64,000 nt of DNA. It comes from Anaerolineales bacterium (lineage in GTDB: Bacteria; Chloroflexota; Anaerolineae; Anaerolineales; Villigracilaceae). The notes below the pieces were generated by a model. It saw nothing but the letters and a program-made list of their open reading frames with translations, was not told the origin of the DNA and made no database searches. Below are positions 18,125 through 25,523 of the stretch, piece by piece. Made by a program: the position numbers and the translations under genes. Where the stretch lies: assembly GCA_030583905.1 (NCBI GenBank), contig CP129481.1, positions 3,316,136 through 3,380,135 on the forward strand, in the 5' to 3' direction. Numbering within the stretch: the first letter of the stretch is position 1; each line of letters starts with the position of its first letter.

Positions 18125-18933
18125 TTCAACTCGAGGCTTTCATCGCACAATTTACCGACAAGGCAATTTCAGCTGCCGTTCATGACCTGAAAACAGGCGG
18201 GGAGATCCTTGTCAACGCCGATGTGATGATGCACCCCGCCAGTACGATGAAAGTGCCTGTGATGATGGAGGTCTTTCGACAGGCGCATGACGGCTCGCTT
18301 TCACTGGATGAGCGATTGCCGATTCTCAATTCGTTCAAAAGCATCGTGGATGGGAGCGAGTTTGCGCTCGAAGAAGCGGACGATTCTGATCTCACGCTGT
18401 ACAAACGCATCGGCGAGACCGAGAACATCCGCGAATTGAACCGTCTGATGATCGTGCGCTCGTCGAACCTCGCCACGAACTTATTGATGGAACGTGTCGG
18501 CACTGCGCGTGTGGATGCGTTCATCAAGGAACTTGGAATCGCGGACATGACCGTCATCCGCGGACTCGAAGACAAAAAAGCATATCGTTTGGACATCAAC
18601 AACTCCGCCAGCGCGCGCAGTTCCACACACATGATGAGATTGATCGCGGAGGGCAATGTCGTTTCAAGGGAAGTCTGCGATGAGATGATCGAAGTGATGC
18701 TCGGGCAGGAATTCAACGAGAGCATCCCCGCGCTTCTGCCGCCTGATGTGAAGGTGGCGCATAAAACCGGCTGGACGGGGGAACACTTCCACGATATCGG
18801 CATCGTCTTCCTGTCAAACCGCCAGCCGTACGTCATTTCGCTGTTCACGCATGGCTTCCCCGAAGACGATGAAAATCAGGCACACCGCTGCATGGCGGAA
18901 ATCTCAAAAATCATTTACGAAGGAATTATATGA
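18121..18933 (+). CDS. class A beta-lactamase-fold serine hydrolase
   Basis: The 270-residue protein has the three motifs of the penicillin-binding/beta-lactamase fold: S-x-x-K (Ser41-Thr-Met-Lys44), S-x-N (Ser114-Ser-Asn116) and KTG (215-217, HKTGWTGE). There is no signal peptide and the Glu166 omega-loop motif of true class A enzymes is not visible; the region reads RLDINNSASA. It is therefore more likely a cytosolic amidase or esterase-like member of the Beta-lactamase2 family than a resistance enzyme. The start overlaps the acyl-CoA synthetase stop by ATGA, so it is translationally coupled. Confidence 0.82.
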   Translation: MIQLEAFIAQFTDKAISAAVHDLKTGGEILVNADVMMHPASTMKVPVMMEVFRQAHDGSLSLDERLPILNSFKSIVDGSEFALEEADDSDLTLYKRIGETENIRELNRLMIVRSSNLATNLLMERVGTARVDAFIKELGIADMTVIRGLEDKKAYRLDINNSASARSSTHMMRLIAEGNVVSREVCDEMIEVMLGQEFNESIPALLPPDVKVAHKTGWTGEHFHDIGIVFLSNRQPYVISLFTHGFPEDDENQAHRCMAEISKIIYEGII

Positions 18934-19727
18934 TCACCCTCTCCACGCTCACCTACTATCCCATCAAAGCCTGCCGCGGATTCGATGTGCCCGCCAGCAA
19001 GGTCGAACGCATGGGGCTCGAACATGACCGCCGCATGATGGTCGTCACGCCGGATGGCGGGTTTCTCACCCAGCGCGAACATCCGCGTTTGGCTTTGATC
19101 ACGCCGATGTTAAAAGGAGATTCGCTGACCCTTTCCGCCACGAATTTTGATTCATTGCAGGTCAACATTCAAAAAACCGGCACTCCCACACCGGTCGACA
19201 TCTGGCATAGCAAGGATGTTGCCTCCATCGATCAGGGCGATGAAGCCGCAACATGGCTCTCGGATTGGCTTGGCATCTCGGTGCGGCTCGTCCATTTTGC
19301 GGATGGATACGTGAGAAACGTCAACCCCGAATATGCGATAAACCCCGATGACCACACCGGATTTGCAGATGGTTATCCCATTTTGATCATCTCGGAAGAA
19401 TCGCTTCAGGACCTAAACTCGCGGCTTGACTCTCCCGTCCCGATGAATCGCTTCCGCCCGAACCTTGTCGTCAAAGGCTGTGAGCCGTTCGCAGAAGACA
19501 TGTGGAAGCGCATCCGCATCGGCGGCGTGGAGATGGCGCTGGTCAAGCCGTGCGCACGCTGTGTGGTGACAACGATCGACAAGGAGACACTGGCGAAAAG
19601 CAAGGAGCCTTTGAAAACTCTCGGCAACTTCCGCCAACATAAACTGGGAGCCATCTTCGGGGTGAACGTCATTCCGCTGGACGAGGGCAGGCTTGAGGTC
19701 GGCATGAGCGTGGAGGTCATCCAATAA
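18930..19727 (+). CDS. MOSC domain protein (YcbX/mARC type)
   Basis: The 265-residue protein has the MOSC N-terminal beta-barrel (LTYYPIKACRGFDV, GLEHDRRMMVV, FLTQREHPRLALI) followed by the MOSC domain with PVPMNRFRPNLVV and the metal-binding cysteine region KPCARCVVTTID (about residues 205-215). Relatives hold molybdenum cofactor and reduce N-hydroxylated compounds or transfer sulfur. The C-terminal ferredoxin domain of YcbX is absent. Overlap of 4 bases (ATGA) with the gene before. Near a pterin-cofactor enzyme (AOR), but on the opposite strand. Confidence 0.9.
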   Translation: MITLSTLTYYPIKACRGFDVPASKVERMGLEHDRRMMVVTPDGGFLTQREHPRLALITPMLKGDSLTLSATNFDSLQVNIQKTGTPTPVDIWHSKDVASIDQGDEAATWLSDWLGISVRLVHFADGYVRNVNPEYAINPDDHTGFADGYPILIISEESLQDLNSRLDSPVPMNRFRPNLVVKGCEPFAEDMWKRIRIGGVEMALVKPCARCVVTTIDKETLAKSKEPLKTLGNFRQHKLGAIFGVNVIPLDEGRLEVGMSVEVIQ

Positions 19728-19972
19728 TGGAACGAATCGTCATCGACATCGTCGGCTGGACCGGCACGGTCCTGTATCTCATCGCATATGGATTGGTCTC
19801 CGCCAAAAAGGTGGAAGCGGATTCGTGGACGTATCAAGGCATGAACTTCGCCGCAGGGACGATGCTCATCATTAATACGCTGTATTTGCAGGCCTACCCG
19901 TCCGTCGGTTTGAACGTCGCCTGGGTGGGAATCGCCGTGCTGACGTTGGGGCGAAAAGTGTTACAAAAGTGA
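19727..19972 (+). CDS. small membrane protein of CBU_0592 type
   Basis: The 81-residue protein has three hydrophobic segments (about 5-23, 38-55, 60-77) with the pattern IVGWTGTVLYLIAYGLVS and GMNFAAGTMLIINTLY seen in the CBU_0592-like family of uncharacterised membrane proteins. It starts one base into the MOSC stop codon (TAATGG overlap) and its end overlaps the convergent desulfhydrase gene by 12 bases. Confidence 0.75.
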   Translation: MERIVIDIVGWTGTVLYLIAYGLVSAKKVEADSWTYQGMNFAAGTMLIINTLYLQAYPSVGLNVAWVGIAVLTLGRKVLQK

Positions 19973-20926
19973 GTTCGAATACTTATCCGCAAACAGCGCG
20001 GGCTGACCGCCGGTGTGCCAGAATAAAACCGTCTCGTCCTTCTTGAAAAACCCCTTGCGGATCAGGTCGATCATCCCCGCCGCGGCGCGTCCCGTGTAAA
20101 CGGGGTCGAGCAATAAGCCCTCATGCCACGCGAACAGGTTGATGGCTTCACGTTCGCCTGCCCCAAACACGCCATAGCCCGCCTGACAATACCGGTCATT
20201 GGCAAGGACATCTTCACGAGTGAAGTGAATCTGCTCGCCAAGTTTTTCACTGGCTTGCGAAGCGAGAGCAGAGACATGGTTCTTTAGATCGTCTTCCGTT
20301 TCGTCGATGCTGATTCCCAGCACTTTGCCCTTGAACCCAAACAAACGCTGACCCAACACCAGTCCCGCATGTGTGCCACCGGACGAGGTGCCAAAGACGA
20401 TCCAATCCGCGTGGACATTTTGCTTCATGAATTCTTCCATCGCGAAGGCATATCCCAACGCACCCGTCGAGCTGGAGCCGCCATACGGGACCAGATACGG
20501 CTTTTTTCCAGCGGCAACCGCATCATCAAAGGTCTTCTGCAAAGCCTCGTCGCGGAAGGCGCGGTCTTCGACAGTGATGACCTCCGCGCCGAAGAGACCG
20601 TCCAGCAAAAGATTGGCGGATGGCTGTTTCGGTGTTTCGCCCGTCAACACCAGTTTGCACTCGAAGCCATACCGTGCCGCCGCCGCTGCGGTCTGACGGC
20701 AGTGATTGGATTGCATCGCCCCGCCCGAAATGAGCAAATCCGCGCCCTGCTCGCGGGCTTCGGCAATGAGGAATTCCAATTTGCGGGTCTTGTTCCCGCC
20801 GAATGCCAGCCCGGTCTGGTCATCGCGCTTGACGATGATGCGCGGTCCGCCAAAAAGCCTTGAAAAATTTGATAATTCTTCAATCGGCGTGGGCAAATGG
20901 GCAAAGTTTAGACGCGGAATATTCAT
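19961..20926 (-). CDS. PLP-dependent D-cysteine desulfhydrase / ACC deaminase family
   Basis: From ATG 20926 the protein has 321 residues. The family motif LPTPIEEL is near the N terminus, the PLP lysine lies in AFGGNKTRKLEFL, and GGAMQSNHCRQTAA plus SSGGTHAGLVLG form the cofactor phosphate sites. Enzymes of this group release sulfide, pyruvate and ammonia from D-cysteine or open the ring of aminocyclopropane carboxylate; the two cannot be separated by eye. The ATG at 20926 is preferred because GGAGAAAC precedes it; a start at 20968 would read through the cassette repeat. Convergent with the small membrane protein gene. Confidence 0.88.
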   Translation of the reverse strand: MNIPRLNFAHLPTPIEELSNFSRLFGGPRIIVKRDDQTGLAFGGNKTRKLEFLIAEAREQGADLLISGGAMQSNHCRQTAAAAARYGFECKLVLTGETPKQPSANLLLDGLFGAEVITVEDRAFRDEALQKTFDDAVAAGKKPYLVPYGGSSSTGALGYAFAMEEFMKQNVHADWIVFGTSSGGTHAGLVLGQRLFGFKGKVLGISIDETEDDLKNHVSALASQASEKLGEQIHFTREDVLANDRYCQAGYGVFGAGEREAINLFAWHEGLLLDPVYTGRAAAGMIDLIRKGFFKKDETVLFWHTGGQPALFADKYSNSLL

Positions 20927-20936
20927 TGTTTCTCCA

Positions 20937-20974
20937 TTTTCGAATCCACGAAATACACGAAAAGGCACGAAGGT
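20937..20974 (+). repeat. left inverted repeat of GxxExxY cassette B
   Basis: TCGAATCCACGAAATACACG, then AAAAGGCACGAAGG: three CACGAA units. The reverse complement of 21363-21399 has the same layout (GAATCCACGAAGGGCACGAA then AGAACACGAA). Confidence 0.8.
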
Positions 20975-21352
20975 TTAATAGACAAAGCGTTTCCATTCGA
21001 GTTTTGGATGACCTCCAAAGTTTATCAACACACCAACTTTGTACCCGCTGGCTTTCAGGTAGTTGATAACCTGCGACTCCTCCCTGCCTGTCAAACTGTC
21101 CAATGCTTTGAATTCGACGATGATCTTTTCAAAACAAACCATATCTGCTATGTATTCCTTCCGCAAGATATGATGTTTGTATTTGATTTGTAAAACCTGT
21201 TGTGAAACGAAGGGAATTTTTCTTTCAGTCGATTCGATTTCCATTGCTTCCTGATAAACTGGTTCCAGAAATCCATGACCCAAGGTGCGGTGAACATTCA
21301 TCGCCGCCCCGACAATCGCAAACACCTCATCTTTGTAAATCAAATCAGCCAT
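20975..21352 (-). CDS. GxxExxY protein (PD-(D/E)XK nuclease superfamily), cassette B
   Basis: The 125-residue protein has the signature GFLEPVY (residues 27-33) and the nuclease-fold residues Asp70, Glu80/Lys82 in IIVEFKAL and Gln94/Tyr98 in ESQVINYLK. The active-site set is complete. It is bounded on both sides by inverted repeats with three CACGAA units each, and lies between the stop codon of a FemAB gene and the ribosome binding site of the desulfhydrase gene, all on the minus strand. This is the same type of position as cassette A at 1253-1702. Function of the family is not established to my knowledge. Confidence 0.87.
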   Translation of the reverse strand: MADLIYKDEVFAIVGAAMNVHRTLGHGFLEPVYQEAMEIESTERKIPFVSQQVLQIKYKHHILRKEYIADMVCFEKIIVEFKALDSLTGREESQVINYLKASGYKVGVLINFGGHPKLEWKRFVY

Positions 21353-21362
21353 GGAACCTCCT

Positions 21363-21399
21363 AAAAAATTCGTGTTCTTTCGTGCCCTTCGTGGATTCT
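21363..21399 (-). repeat. right inverted repeat of GxxExxY cassette B
   Basis: On the minus strand GAATCCACGAAGGGCACGAA, then AGAACACGAATTTTTT. The TAG stop codon of the FemAB gene (21398-21400) is at its outer end. Confidence 0.8.
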
Positions 21400-22543
21400 A
21401 CCCCATTGCTCGTTTCGTCCTATCTTTCCCTCTCGATCTCATAAAATCCAGCACGCGCGGCATCACATCCGAATACATCTTGTACCAGAATTTATTCGGC
21501 GCAAAATCATACGCGCCGAGCGTCCGCACCACCTCACCGCCCAAGCCTTCCTTGAAACGGTACACGCCCCACATCGAGTCGCTTTCATCGAAAACGTCCG
21601 GCGCACCCCACAGGTCGTAGGTCGAACAGCCGCGTGACCTGGCGAGTTTCATCGCTTCCCATTGCAGGAGATAAGTCGGCATCTTCTCGCGGTGGATGCT
21701 CCGCGACATGCCATACACGTAATATGCGTGCCCCGCAAACATAAAGACGAAGATCGCGGCAACAGGCTCCCCATCCACTTCGGCGATCAAGGGGACGGCG
21801 GATGGCTCCGCAGATTGCATAAATATCTTCCAAACCGTCATGTAATAATTCTCATCACGGATCACAAAACCATCGCGCACCGACGTTTCGGCATACATTT
21901 TGAATAGCAATCCCAGATCCTCCAGCTTGCCTACGCGCAACACCACACCCTTCTTCTCCGCAAGACGGACGTTGTAACGCGTCTTCTGCTTCATGCGCAT
22001 CAGGATATCTTCTTCGCTGGCGGATAGATCCACGATGACCGTATTGCGGAATTGGATCTGGTCGGATGACTCCGCCCATCCCCTGCGCCTCAAATCGGAC
22101 CTCACAGCCTGTCCGCCGTTTTCTGTGACCTCATCCACGCCCCCAGGGACTCCGCGCCCCAGGACGACATCCGAGTCAATTTTCAGGAAGATCGCGCCTT
22201 CTTTCTTCGCGAAGGATTGCAGATCATCCAATACGCGCTTGCACAGGGACTCATTCGTCCAATCCATGAGTGGACCTTTGGGAGCGTAGAGAATGGAGAG
22301 ACGGGCGGCAAATCCACGCGAGATGATTTGGCGCTTAAGAATGAGCGCGGCAGCGATGATTGGTGAGTGGAAAGTGGAAAGTGCGGCTATGTTACTTTCC
22401 ACTTTCCACTTTCCATCTTCCGTCCAGACAGCATAACATGGAATCCACCCATACTTCGCCTTCACCTGTCCCCATTCGTAGGTTTGCAGGAAGTGCGGGT
22501 CGGGAAGTTTGGAGATGATCTCGTTCCAGATATTGCCGGTCAC
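21398..22543 (-). CDS. FemAB-type peptidoglycan bridge aminoacyltransferase (copy A)
   Basis: The 381-residue protein is of the FemAB/FemX family (acyl-CoA N-acyltransferase fold): FLQTYEWGQVKAKYGW near the start, RMKQKTRYNVRLAEKKG in the middle, and LLQWEAMKLARSRGCSTYDL with VYRFKEGLGGEVVRTLG near the C terminus. FemAB enzymes add amino acids from aminoacyl-tRNA to the peptide of lipid II. Paralogue of the next gene, with ATGA overlap. About residues 45-60 (GKWKVESNIAALSTFHS) are encoded by an inverted TTTCCAC repeat and look like an insertion. The stop codon touches the repeat of GxxExxY cassette B. Confidence 0.9.
   Translation of the reverse strand: MTGNIWNEIISKLPDPHFLQTYEWGQVKAKYGWIPCYAVWTEDGKWKVESNIAALSTFHSPIIAAALILKRQIISRGFAARLSILYAPKGPLMDWTNESLCKRVLDDLQSFAKKEGAIFLKIDSDVVLGRGVPGGVDEVTENGGQAVRSDLRRRGWAESSDQIQFRNTVIVDLSASEEDILMRMKQKTRYNVRLAEKKGVVLRVGKLEDLGLLFKMYAETSVRDGFVIRDENYYMTVWKIFMQSAEPSAVPLIAEVDGEPVAAIFVFMFAGHAYYVYGMSRSIHREKMPTYLLQWEAMKLARSRGCSTYDLWGAPDVFDESDSMWGVYRFKEGLGGEVVRTLGAYDFAPNKFWYKMYSDVMPRVLDFMRSRGKDRTKRAMG
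22365..22415. repeat. inverted GGAAAGT/ACTTTCC repeat inside FemAB copy A
   Basis: GAGTGGAAAGTGGAAAGTGC and ACTTTCCACTTTCCACTTTC form the arms of an inverted repeat with tandem 7-base units. It is read in frame in the FemAB gene. Confidence 0.7.
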
Positions 22544-23532
22544 GATTCACGATTCCCAATAAATTTCAAATACATCCAATACAACAACGGATTGTACACT
22601 CTATCCAATGCCTGCGCGGCACGTTTGACTTCACCGCCAAATCCGCGTTTGAAACGATAGACGCCCCACAAGCCGTCACTGCGCTTCTCGAATTGGGCTT
22701 CGAGCGTCTCTTCATCCTCGTCAGGGACGCCCCACAGGTCGTATTCTTCGCATCCGCGCGCCTTTGCCCAGCGAATGGCTTCCCATTGGATGAGATAGGC
22801 AGGCATACGGTTGCGTTCTTCGTTATTCGACGCGCCATACACATACCAGGCGCGCTTGCCGTTTGCAAAGACCATCAATGAAGCCAGCGGCTTGCCTTCG
22901 TATTCAGCGAGGAGCAATTCACATGTCCCTTTCGGGTGGAAGAGATCGTAGGCGCATTGATAATATTCTTTGGAATGCACGCCGAATTTGTCACGTCCGC
23001 TTGTGACGGTCATCATCTCATGGAAGGACGCGACATCATCCCACACGCGGACAGTCACGCCTTTTTTCTCGGCGAGGCGGATGTTGTAGCGGCATTTTGG
23101 TTTCATGCGCGCAAGAATTTGTTCTTCATCTTCCTTGATGGAAACAATGACAGTGCGGGGAGGTTGGATGTTGTGCGGAGAAATACGGAAAGCAGATGGC
23201 TGGAAACTGAATTCTTCTTCCCATGCATCAGGTTCGACCTTCAGGAAAACGGCGCGATTCTTTTTGCAAATAAGATCTACTTCATGCCAGAATTTATCAC
23301 TGTCAACCGTCCACTGTCCACCGTCAACGGGCTTCGGCATGTAGCCGAGAGTCAAGCCCAAAGGCAGGCGGCGGAAGAGGATTTGAGCGCCAACTTCCCC
23401 GTCGAGGATGAAGCGGACGGGGTTCCATCCGAAATCTTTCTTTAATTCGCCCCACTCACCCATCTGCAAGAGATGGGCGTTCGGGAATTTCGTCAAAAAA
23501 TCATTCCACTCGGTAAGGGTCACTTCGGTCAT
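22540..23532 (-). CDS. FemAB-type peptidoglycan bridge aminoacyltransferase (copy B)
   Basis: The 330-residue protein matches copy A in layout: LLQMGEWGELKKDFGW at the start, RMKPKCRYNIRLAEKKG in the middle, YLIQWEAIRWAKARGCEEYD and VYRFKRGFGGEVKRAA near the end. The two copies probably act in sequence, each adding one residue to the lipid II stem peptide, as FemA and FemB do; this is inference from the tandem pairing. Residues around PKPVDGGQWTVDSDKF derive from a tandem repeat (23299-23330), and FQPSAFRIS further on is also low-complexity. Its end overlaps the start of copy A by 4 bases. Confidence 0.9.
   Translation of the reverse strand: MTEVTLTEWNDFLTKFPNAHLLQMGEWGELKKDFGWNPVRFILDGEVGAQILFRRLPLGLTLGYMPKPVDGGQWTVDSDKFWHEVDLICKKNRAVFLKVEPDAWEEEFSFQPSAFRISPHNIQPPRTVIVSIKEDEEQILARMKPKCRYNIRLAEKKGVTVRVWDDVASFHEMMTVTSGRDKFGVHSKEYYQCAYDLFHPKGTCELLLAEYEGKPLASLMVFANGKRAWYVYGASNNEERNRMPAYLIQWEAIRWAKARGCEEYDLWGVPDEDEETLEAQFEKRSDGLWGVYRFKRGFGGEVKRAAQALDRVYNPLLYWMYLKFIGNRES
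23299..23330. repeat. short tandem repeat (GTGGACGGT type) inside FemAB copy B
   Basis: Units of 7-8 bases (GTTGACGGTGGACAGTGGAC on the minus strand) are read in frame as VDGGQWTVD. Confidence 0.55.
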
Positions 23533-23560
23533 TATTATGTCGTTTCGTAATGTAACAACC

Positions 23561-25414
23561 CTACAACTTCTTCACAGAGCTTGAGGGGAGAAAATGATTG
23601 ATGGTTTGGACCAGATGCTCGGTGCGGGAATGAAGCGCAAGGTCGGCGAGTTGGTTAATGGTTTCGGCAAGCGAATCGCCATCCACGTGCTCTTCCTTCG
23701 ACATGCGGAAGATTTCAGGATGTTCGGTGCGCTCGAAGTCCACGCCGTCTTCGAGAAGATCTTCACGCAGTTTGTCGCCGGGACGCGCGCCGGTAAAGTG
23801 GATGTCAATATCGCGGTAGGGTTCGAGACCCGAAAGGCGGATGAGGTCTTCGGCAAGGTCAAGGATGCGCACCTGCTCGCCCATATTGAGCATGAAGACT
23901 TCGCCGCCCGTTCCCATGGAAGCGGCTTGCAGCACGAGATGCACGGCTTCGGGGATGGTCATGAAATAACGCTGCATGTCGCGGTGCGTGAGCGTGATGG
24001 GACCGCCGCGCGCAATCTGTTTTTTGAAAATGGGAACGACACTGCCGCGGCTGCCAAGCACATTGCCAAAGCGGACGACCGAATACAGCAGGTCCCCCCG
24101 CTGGGCGGCGTCAAGGACGACCATTTCGGCAAGACGTTTGGTGGCACCCATGACACTCATCGGACGCACGGCTTTATCGGTGGATATCAACACGAATCTT
24201 TCGACGTTATGTTTGGTTGCCGCAGCGACAACATTCCGCGTGCCGATCACGTTATTCGTGACCGCTTCCTCGACGTTGGCTTCCATTAGCGGAACATGTT
24301 TGTGCGCCGCCGCATGGAAGACGACCTGCGGTTGATACCGGGCAAAAACCTTCTCCATCCGATTCAGGTCGCGGACATCGGCGATGACTGCCTGGATGTT
24401 GAGCGTCGGAAAATCATCCTTGAGTTCCATCAATGACTCGAAGATGCTGTTTTCCCCATGCCCAAGCAGGACGAGTTCGGTGGGGTTCCAACGCGCAATC
24501 TGACGGCAGATCTCGCGTCCGATGGAACCGCCAGCCCCTGTGACCAACACACGCTTGCCGCCAAAAATGGACCCGATCAGATGGTCGTCAATTTTCGCAG
24601 GCTCGCGGCGCAGGAGGTCGGTGATATCCACTTCGCGCAGGCGGTTGACGCTGACCTTGCCGCCGATCAACTCATAAAAGCCGGGGATGATGCGTGAGGG
24701 AATTCCGCGCTTTCGGCAGGCGTCATTGACCAAGCGGATGATCCGCCCGGGCGCGGCAGGGATGGCAATGATGACTTCGTCCACTTGTTGGGTGTCGAGG
24801 GCGTTCTCGAGCTGGTCAATTTTGCCAATGACCGAAACGCCGTAGATCTGGTGATTTTGCTTCGCGGGATCATCATCCAGAAAACCGACCGGGGTGAGAT
24901 TCAGGGATGATGATTTCTGCAACTCGCGGACGACGAGCGCTCCCGCATCCCCCGCCCCGAGGACGAGCGCGCGGCGGGTCTTATCCTTGGTCTGCGCCAC
25001 AGATTGTTCCGCCAAAATCCGCAGAACGAAGCGCGATCCGCCGATGAGGATGAGCGAGATCAGCCAGTCAATGCCGAGGGCGGAGCGGGGCATGCCCGGC
25101 TGTATCCAGCCGAGGCTGATGAAGACGAGCATCAGACCGCCGGTCAGTACGGAGGCGGTGGTCACTGCCACAATGATGAGACGCAGTTCGTTCGTGCTGG
25201 CGTACACCCACAAACGACGATACAGTCCAAAGGAATAATAAACGGGAATCTTGACCGCCAAAGCCACAGCGCACATGACAAGCGCGGCAGGGAAGTAATA
25301 TGGCAGTTCCCTCACATCCAAACGCAAGGCAAAACTTCCCAGCACCGAGACGATGATGAGGGCAATGTCACCAATCAAGACAAAGCGGTTGCGGACGTGG
25401 GGGCGGGAGGTCAT
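23561..25414 (-). CDS. CapD/FlaA1-type membrane nucleotide-sugar 4,6-dehydratase/epimerase
   Basis: The 617-residue protein has four N-terminal transmembrane helices (about 10-130), a first Rossmann domain (LVLGAGDAGALVVREL, about 150-265) and a catalytic SDR domain (from about 290, VTGAGGSIGREICRQI). The catalytic motif has Met in place of Tyr, SVMGATKRLAE, with the downstream Lys kept, as is normal for large CapD/WbpM-type enzymes. These make UDP-4-keto-6-deoxy sugars for capsule or exopolysaccharide at the membrane. It lies last in a leftward polysaccharide cluster with a GT2, a lipid-carrier sugar transferase and a GalE-like enzyme. Confidence 0.93.
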   Translation of the reverse strand: MTSRPHVRNRFVLIGDIALIIVSVLGSFALRLDVRELPYYFPAALVMCAVALAVKIPVYYSFGLYRRLWVYASTNELRLIIVAVTTASVLTGGLMLVFISLGWIQPGMPRSALGIDWLISLILIGGSRFVLRILAEQSVAQTKDKTRRALVLGAGDAGALVVRELQKSSSLNLTPVGFLDDDPAKQNHQIYGVSVIGKIDQLENALDTQQVDEVIIAIPAAPGRIIRLVNDACRKRGIPSRIIPGFYELIGGKVSVNRLREVDITDLLRREPAKIDDHLIGSIFGGKRVLVTGAGGSIGREICRQIARWNPTELVLLGHGENSIFESLMELKDDFPTLNIQAVIADVRDLNRMEKVFARYQPQVVFHAAAHKHVPLMEANVEEAVTNNVIGTRNVVAAATKHNVERFVLISTDKAVRPMSVMGATKRLAEMVVLDAAQRGDLLYSVVRFGNVLGSRGSVVPIFKKQIARGGPITLTHRDMQRYFMTIPEAVHLVLQAASMGTGGEVFMLNMGEQVRILDLAEDLIRLSGLEPYRDIDIHFTGARPGDKLREDLLEDGVDFERTEHPEIFRMSKEEHVDGDSLAETINQLADLALHSRTEHLVQTINHFLPSSSVKKL

Positions 25415-25476
25415 GGGAGTAGAGAGATTAGTGAATGGATATTCGATAGTAGTAAAAACCGATGGTCAAGTAATCG

Positions 25477-25523
25477 TGGTTTCGATACGCCCCGCGAAAA
25501 TCACACAGGGCACTCAAACACCG
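25477..25523 (+). repeat. hairpin repeat, GGTTTCGATAC family (copy 5, degenerate)
   Basis: TGGTTTCGATACGCCCCGCG at one end and CACTCAAACACCG at the other, with a weak stem. The TGA stop codon of the GalE-like gene (25514-25516) is inside the element. Confidence 0.6.

Noticed and set aside
18121..18933. Antibiotic-resistance beta-lactamase
   Set aside because: No signal peptide, no Glu166 motif and a metabolic operon context.
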